Part shown: positions 59,540 to 64,000 of the stretch, piece by piece | How the letters are laid out: every line of letters begins with the position of its first letter | How positions within the stretch are numbered: position 1 is the first letter of the stretch | Assembly: GCF_001039355.2 (NCBI RefSeq) | Contig: NW_019775432.1 | Span: forward strand, 228,237 to 292,236 | Direction of reading: 5' to 3' | DNA from: Lingula anatina | Lineage: Eukaryota > Brachiopoda > Lingulata > Lingulida > Lingulidae | Length of the DNA stretch: 64,000 bases | Position numbers and translations under genes: made by a program | The notes under the pieces: generated by a model | Database searches by the model: none | What the model saw: the letters and a program-made list of their open reading frames with translations, nothing else | What the model was told of the DNA's origin: nothing

Positions 59540-60886
59540 ATGAAGGCTTTCCTCTTTATCGTCGCCACGCCTATTCTTCTCTGCCTTCACGGCACGGAAG
59601 GACAGACGGTCGTTCCCGATGATGTTCTCACACTTTCCACGGCAAACTTCGACTTTGCCTTGCAGCTCTACAACAAGCTGAAGGCAGGCGGTGATGGGAA
59701 GAATATATTTTTCTCACCGGTAAGCATCTCAACGGCGTTCGCTATGCTTCACCTTGGCGCGAAGGGCAACAGTCGGAGTCAACTCGAACAGGTGCTGAAA
59801 CTGGACGCACTCAGCGGAAATAACGTTCACAAGGCATTCAAAGACCTCCACGCCCTTCTTAATTCACCGGCAACCAACGTGACCCTTCGCTCAGCCAACA
59901 GGCTCTACGCCAGCAACAAATACGAATCGTTCAAAGACCAGTTCTTCACGGACGCCAGTGAATTCTTCGGCGCCTCAGTCGAGCGAAAAGACTTTGTGGG
60001 CAAAGCAGAAGCCTCGCGCCAAGAAATTAACGGTTGGGTGGAGAAACAAACCGAGGAGAAAATTAAGGACTTGATACCAGCTGGCGGCATTACACCGGCC
60101 ACCATCATGGTGTTGGTGAACGCCATTTATTTCAAGGGATTATGGCAGGATCCCTTCAACGCCAGCTACACCACCGAAATGCCTTTCCGCACCGGCGCCG
60201 GGAGGTCGACCAACATAAAAATGATGATGATTCCCGGCAAAACCTTCCCGTATGCCGAGTCCGCGGCACTCAAGTCAAAAGCCATTGAAATTCCATACAA
60301 GGGCACTGTTAGCATGGTAGTCGTTGTCCCCGATGACGTTGACGGACTAGCTGCCCTGGAGGCGAAGATGGATGTCACCGCAGCAAATGTGCTTCTCGAC
60401 AGCTTGGGCAGGACTGATGTGAATAAGTTTTATTTTCCACAGTTCGAGCTGAAAGAGTCCCAGTACCAACTAAAATCATTTTTGACATCCATGGGGATGA
60501 CCGACATCTTCGGACCAAATGCCGATCTTTCTGGGATCGGCGGCAATCCCGGGGAGTTACAAGTCGACGAAGCTATTCACAAGGCCTTTATTAAGGTTGA
60601 CGAGCAAGGAACCGAAGCGGCCGCGGCTACAGCAATAACCGTCCGTCTCACCGCCCTAACTCCACAAATCGACGAGTTCAAGGTTGATAGGCCATTTTTA
60701 TTCTTTATTCGGGAGAAGATGAGCGGATCCATCTTGTTTATGGGTCGTGTTGCCAACCCCCCGCCCGTCGGGCAGCCCAGATCGAACGCCATCCGGGATG
60801 GAACGGAAACAGACGACAACAGTTCCGCAGCAATTTTGGTGCCGTCATGGACTCTCCTATTGGTCATTATGTGGCGAATGTTGTAA
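59540..60886 (+). CDS. Secreted inhibitory-type serpin with hydrophobic C-terminal tail (448 aa)
   Basis: Serine protease inhibitor fold. A signal peptide (MKAFLFIVATPILLCLHGTEG, cleavage near residue 21) is followed by the full serpin domain (about 30-400): FSPVSISTAFAMLHLGAKGN, a VLVNAIYFKGLWQDPF strand and the C-terminal signature FKVDRPFLFFIREKMSGSIL. The reactive-centre hinge VDEQGTEAAAATA has small residues at P15-P9, as in inhibitory serpins. P1 falls around R-L-T-A; the exact residue and target protease cannot be fixed. N-glycosylation sites include NVT and NAS. Beyond the usual serpin end (RVANP), about 45 extra residues run through DDNSSAAI into SWTLLLVIMW and a final RML, resembling a GPI-attachment signal or a single membrane span. 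It is one exon, with a TATA box upstream and a poly(A) signal at 61237. Coding GC is above the surroundings. Confidence 0.95.
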   Translation: MKAFLFIVATPILLCLHGTEGQTVVPDDVLTLSTANFDFALQLYNKLKAGGDGKNIFFSPVSISTAFAMLHLGAKGNSRSQLEQVLKLDALSGNNVHKAFKDLHALLNSPATNVTLRSANRLYASNKYESFKDQFFTDASEFFGASVERKDFVGKAEASRQEINGWVEKQTEEKIKDLIPAGGITPATIMVLVNAIYFKGLWQDPFNASYTTEMPFRTGAGRSTNIKMMMIPGKTFPYAESAALKSKAIEIPYKGTVSMVVVVPDDVDGLAALEAKMDVTAANVLLDSLGRTDVNKFYFPQFELKESQYQLKSFLTSMGMTDIFGPNADLSGIGGNPGELQVDEAIHKAFIKVDEQGTEAAAATAITVRLTALTPQIDEFKVDRPFLFFIREKMSGSILFMGRVANPPPVGQPRSNAIRDGTETDDNSSAAILVPSWTLLLVIMWRML

Positions 60887-61236
60887 AACGTGAACTTGAA
60901 ATAGAACTCTGGTGTGTTTGACTGTGCATATAAATAAGAAGCTATAAAAAATGTCGTTTGAGCTGAACACCAAAGACTGGCGATTAACGGACGTTGCTGT
61001 GTGATGAAGCTGAAACGCAAAGATCTGCACAGTTTTTTCCCTCGTGTTTCTTCAGGGTTTGGTAAAATATTGTGGTTTTATCACTTGTGCAGGTGTACAT
61101 TGTGTACCTACCTGCACCGCCATTTTACGAAATCTCATCAAATATTAATGGACTTTTTATCGCTGTAAAAGCTATGCGCCCGAATACCTTTTAAGCTTTA
61201 ACGTTTTCGAAATCCTTTTATTTTGTGTACAGAAGT

Positions 61237-61242
61237 AATAAA
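61237..61242 (+). terminator. Poly(A) signal of the serpin gene
   Basis: AATAAA about 350 bp after the stop codon, followed by a T-rich stretch. Confidence 0.7.
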
Positions 61243-63693
61243 GATTATCTTTTTATATAGCAACTTAAGATTTCTTTTTGTCTTATTTAATGATGGGAGA
61301 CACGGTAAAGGCAACAGCTTGTTTTAGTAAGAGAATATATAGCTCTACGCAATGACTCTGTTTATCCCTCAACAGTTACATTGGAATGCCAAGTAGCAAA
61401 ATTGACCCCGCATCTTCCAATTTCGTTCCAACGTTAACGCGTTTAATGGGGTTCCCACGTAAAGATGTTTTGTTTATCATTTTTGTTACGTCTTCATGAA
61501 TAGTTACATATTTTGATGCCCTTGGAAAAGTAATTCCTGCGGAAATTCCAGAACCTGTGTGCTATGAATGCATTAACAATTCTGTCTTAAAAGCGGGCCC
61601 AGCTAAGATTGTGCTAAGTAGTGAGTGGTTGGGAGGGGGGGGAGGGGGGGGGGAGGTAGTGCCCCATTTTGACCGACAAATATGCTGCAGTAGAGGAGCA
61701 CACTTTCAAAACTGTATACGAGGCACAGGAACGGACGGAGCGCTCGGCTTTGTCACGTTTGTTTTTCAGACTGGAATACCTCCGAAGCTAAGGAATCAAA
61801 AGAGCATGTGCCCCCCCCCCCCCCAGCCCNNNNNNNNNNNNNNNNNNNNNNNNNNNNNNNNNNNNNNNNNNNNNNNNNNNNNNNNNNNNNNNNNNNNNNN
61901 NNNNNNNNNNNNNNNNNNNNNNNNNNNNNNNNNNNNNNNNNNNNNNNNNNNNNNNNNNNNNNNNNNNNNNNNNNNNNNNNNNNNNNNNNNNNNNNNNNNN
62001 NNNNNNNNNNNNNNNNNNNNNNNNNNNNNNNNNNNNNNNNNNNNNAAGGAAAAAAAAGCAAGGTTGCCCCCCCCCCCCCCCCCCCGCTGCACTCACTGTG
62101 AACTGCAGGCGTACATACGTGCATGCCAGGTCAAGTGAGCAGGTCGCTAATCTAACATCTCGAGACTCCATGATAATATTAAGTTTTATGAATCTATTAG
62201 GAGTCAGTCAAGGCCGCTTTTACACATTGCACAAACACATCTGTATGTGATGACTAATCTGACTAACGAGGGCAATATTCACAAAAACAAGTCCGATAAC
62301 GCGACCTTGCCTATCTTGTACAGTTTATCATTATGGCATCCTGAGATTTAGTGTCCATTCCCAATGGAACTACATTCTACGTAGGTCGCATCAACGCCGC
62401 AGGGACCAATGCTATAATATGACTGCTCATGTAAAATGCAGGTATTTGACTGAGGTCAAGTGACTCTTAATACTTACTTAATTGCTAGTAGATGCAACAT
62501 AACATAACCTGCCTCCACTACCCTTTCTGACGAAGTGATTTTAGAAAAAAAATGTGCAAATTGTGAAATTTTGTGGAGTTCAACTTATGAAAATAATAGC
62601 CAGGAATTTGATGATGATGATGATGATGGGGGGGGGGGGAGTCATTCAGTAGAATAAGCTTGGGGTAAGGGCCCTTCTAGCCTGGATTAAGCCTATGGCA
62701 AAGAGAGGGTCTAAATAAAATTACCCTTTGACAATGTTTGTTACAACTAAAATTCGATGTTAAATAGGAATACTTTTTAAACTCTGAAAATATCCTGAAG
62801 ATCTACAAGTCTTTTGACCTCAACAAACTTCCCAGGCTCGTGGCCATTTTCAGACCACTGAAAGGCTGGAACGGAAATTTTATCTCATATTTTATTCCTG
62901 TGATCAGCTAAAGGCTTTCTCTTGGGAAAGAGGCTGCTGACTGTACCTGTAGGCCCTTCGCTGATAAAAAGCTGTTGTTGATACCCTAATCGCTTAAAAT
63001 CATAATTTTGATTGCATTTACTTAATGATGCCTTTTTCAAGTGTTTCCATAAATAGACCCGTGTCTAGTGTACGTAGATATATGGCCTAAAGTAGTCAAA
63101 CATAGATGTGCTTGGTCATTATTTCTAAATATTTTTCAAGCAAAAGTAGACTTCTAAGTTTCAGAGAAAGCAAACGTTTTTTAATCTATCTATGCCATAT
63201 CTCTCTTTAACAGTAAGAAACAACCGTTTTTTTACTGAAGACCGAAGTAAATTTTAAAAATTTTAGAAAGACTTTTTTTAATGAGATTAAACATAGTTTC
63301 TGTATACAATGGCTTTATGAACTTTTACGGTATAGCGATTATAGGACCTAATGAATACATACATGGTATTGTTCTTGCATCTTTATATTCTCTCTCTATC
63401 AGGATATGTGTTCCGCAGTGTCCTAAGTTATGTGAAACAGAGAAATATTGGGTCATAAATCTCAGTAGTTTTGCTAAAGCATTTGAGAAAAAGCTACTGA
63501 AATCTGTGTATTTTTAACGTGAATAATAAGAAGGATAAAACAGAAAAAGAAAAGTAAAGAAAAGACAACAGATGCGAGACATGGCCATAAATAAAGTAAC
63601 AAAAAGAGTTATTAAAAAAAAAAAGAAATTTGGAGATTGCTGTGAGAACTCATCTGTCATAATCTTGATTAACGCGTATTTGAATGCAGCCAA
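61243..63693. other. Intergenic with a 216-bp N gap between homopolymers
   Basis: Gap at 61830-62045, with a poly-C tract on either side (61811-61824 and about 62067-62085) and a G-rich stretch at 61634-61653. A (GAT)n plus poly-G tract lies near 62610-62639. A half-copy of MITE family 2 is near 62352-62440 (cattcccaatggaactac, tctacgtaggtcgcatcaac). No gene is supported; frames running through the N block are meaningless. Confidence 0.6.
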
Positions 63694-63765
63694 TCCTCGA
63701 TAGTATAGTGGTGAGTATCTCCGCCTGTCACGCGGGAGACCGGGGTTCAATTCCCCGTCGGGGAG
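63694..63765 (+). tRNA. tRNA-Asp (GTC), copy 7, opposite strand
   Basis: Same gene as the six minus-strand copies except for one change: tatctccgcc instead of tatccccgcc, which turns the first anticodon-stem pair into a T-G wobble. A Pol III terminator (ttttt) lies just downstream. Confidence 0.95.
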
Positions 63766-64000
63766 GCACATAATATTTTTGTCATCTTTCACCATCATCA
63801 TTTTTAAGTTGGTTGTTCTTTAAATTTAATTAACAAAATTATTATAAACTACTCATCAATAATGTTAGGTTAGTTAATGATAAAGTGCATTGACTTAATT
63901 TGAGACCTTCTGCATATTGTTCAACGGGGTGAAGTGGTTAGAGCGTTACAGTTGCAACGTCTTTTCAACCGAAATGCGTTATGGGGTCTCCTCTGACACA
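63766..64000 (+). repeat. tRNA-Asp spacer sequence at the right edge
   Basis: From about 63939 the sequence (cagttgcaacgtctt, then gttatggggtctcctctgac) is the reverse complement of the block that lies 5' of the minus-strand tRNA-Asp genes, for example 46100-46150. The tRNA array thus continues here in plus orientation. Confidence 0.75.

Noticed and set aside
61557-62171. Open frames across the 216-bp N block
   Set aside because: Same artefact, with poly-C flanks.
63926-63960. tRNA-like A box (gtggttagagcg) as another RNA gene
   Set aside because: No B box or cloverleaf follows before the window ends; the segment matches tRNA-Asp spacer sequence.

Overview
The window is animal nuclear DNA: AT-rich, with spliced genes using GT-AG introns, Pol III tRNA genes, abundant microsatellites and short inverted-repeat transposons. 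A marine lophotrochozoan, most likely a mollusc, is my best guess. It rests on a tRNA-headed SINE, a LINE zinc-knuckle remnant, strong haplotype divergence, and a neuropeptide precursor whose layout resembles molluscan egg-laying hormone. It is not proven.

Layout. (1) 1-18,980: one head-to-head gene pair present twice. Integrator subunit 4 (INTS4, minus strand, 12 exons encoding about the first 592 residues) faces a six-exon gene with a polyglutamine-rich C-terminus that I cannot name (plus strand, 334 aa). Copy 1 (168-8752) and copy 2 (8758-18567) are nearly identical and meet at a single n (8753) that cuts the plus-strand gene in mid-exon. This looks like two haplotypes scaffolded side by side, so differences between the copies can be read as candidate natural variation: a 211-bp MITE insertion, a small hairpin insertion, and different copy numbers of a splice-site-spanning tandem repeat. 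(2) 18,980-35,120: no confident protein-coding gene. It holds a decayed LINE fragment, several copies of a palindromic MITE, a long CAGT-rich degenerate satellite, a candidate promoter plus first exon near 23 kb, and a second n-joined duplication (28,842-30,054 and 30,350-31,567). (3) 35,124-43,445: a five-coding-exon secreted peptide precursor (178 aa) whose last product is predicted to be a 36-residue amidated peptide. (4) 43,730-45,202 (minus): an intronless SLC2/Tret1-like sugar transporter, convergent with the peptide gene. (5) 45,554-50,072: six tRNA-Asp(GTC) genes in one orientation inside roughly 1.1-kb tandem units. A seventh sits on the opposite strand at 63,694, and its downstream sequence implies an eighth just outside the window. 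(6) 59,540-60,886: a single-exon secreted serpin with an inhibitory-type hinge and an unusual hydrophobic C-terminal tail that looks like a GPI or membrane anchor signal. The remainder is intergenic DNA with inverted-repeat elements, homopolymers and two long N gaps (39,982-40,361 and 61,830-62,045).

Nothing links the genes into one pathway. INTS4 belongs to snRNA/mRNA processing, while the peptide precursor, transporter and serpin are independent loci. The most interesting items are the amidated peptide gene, the membrane-tethered serpin candidate, the tRNA-Asp array, the two INTS4 splice-site tandem duplications, and the evidence of false duplication in the assembly.
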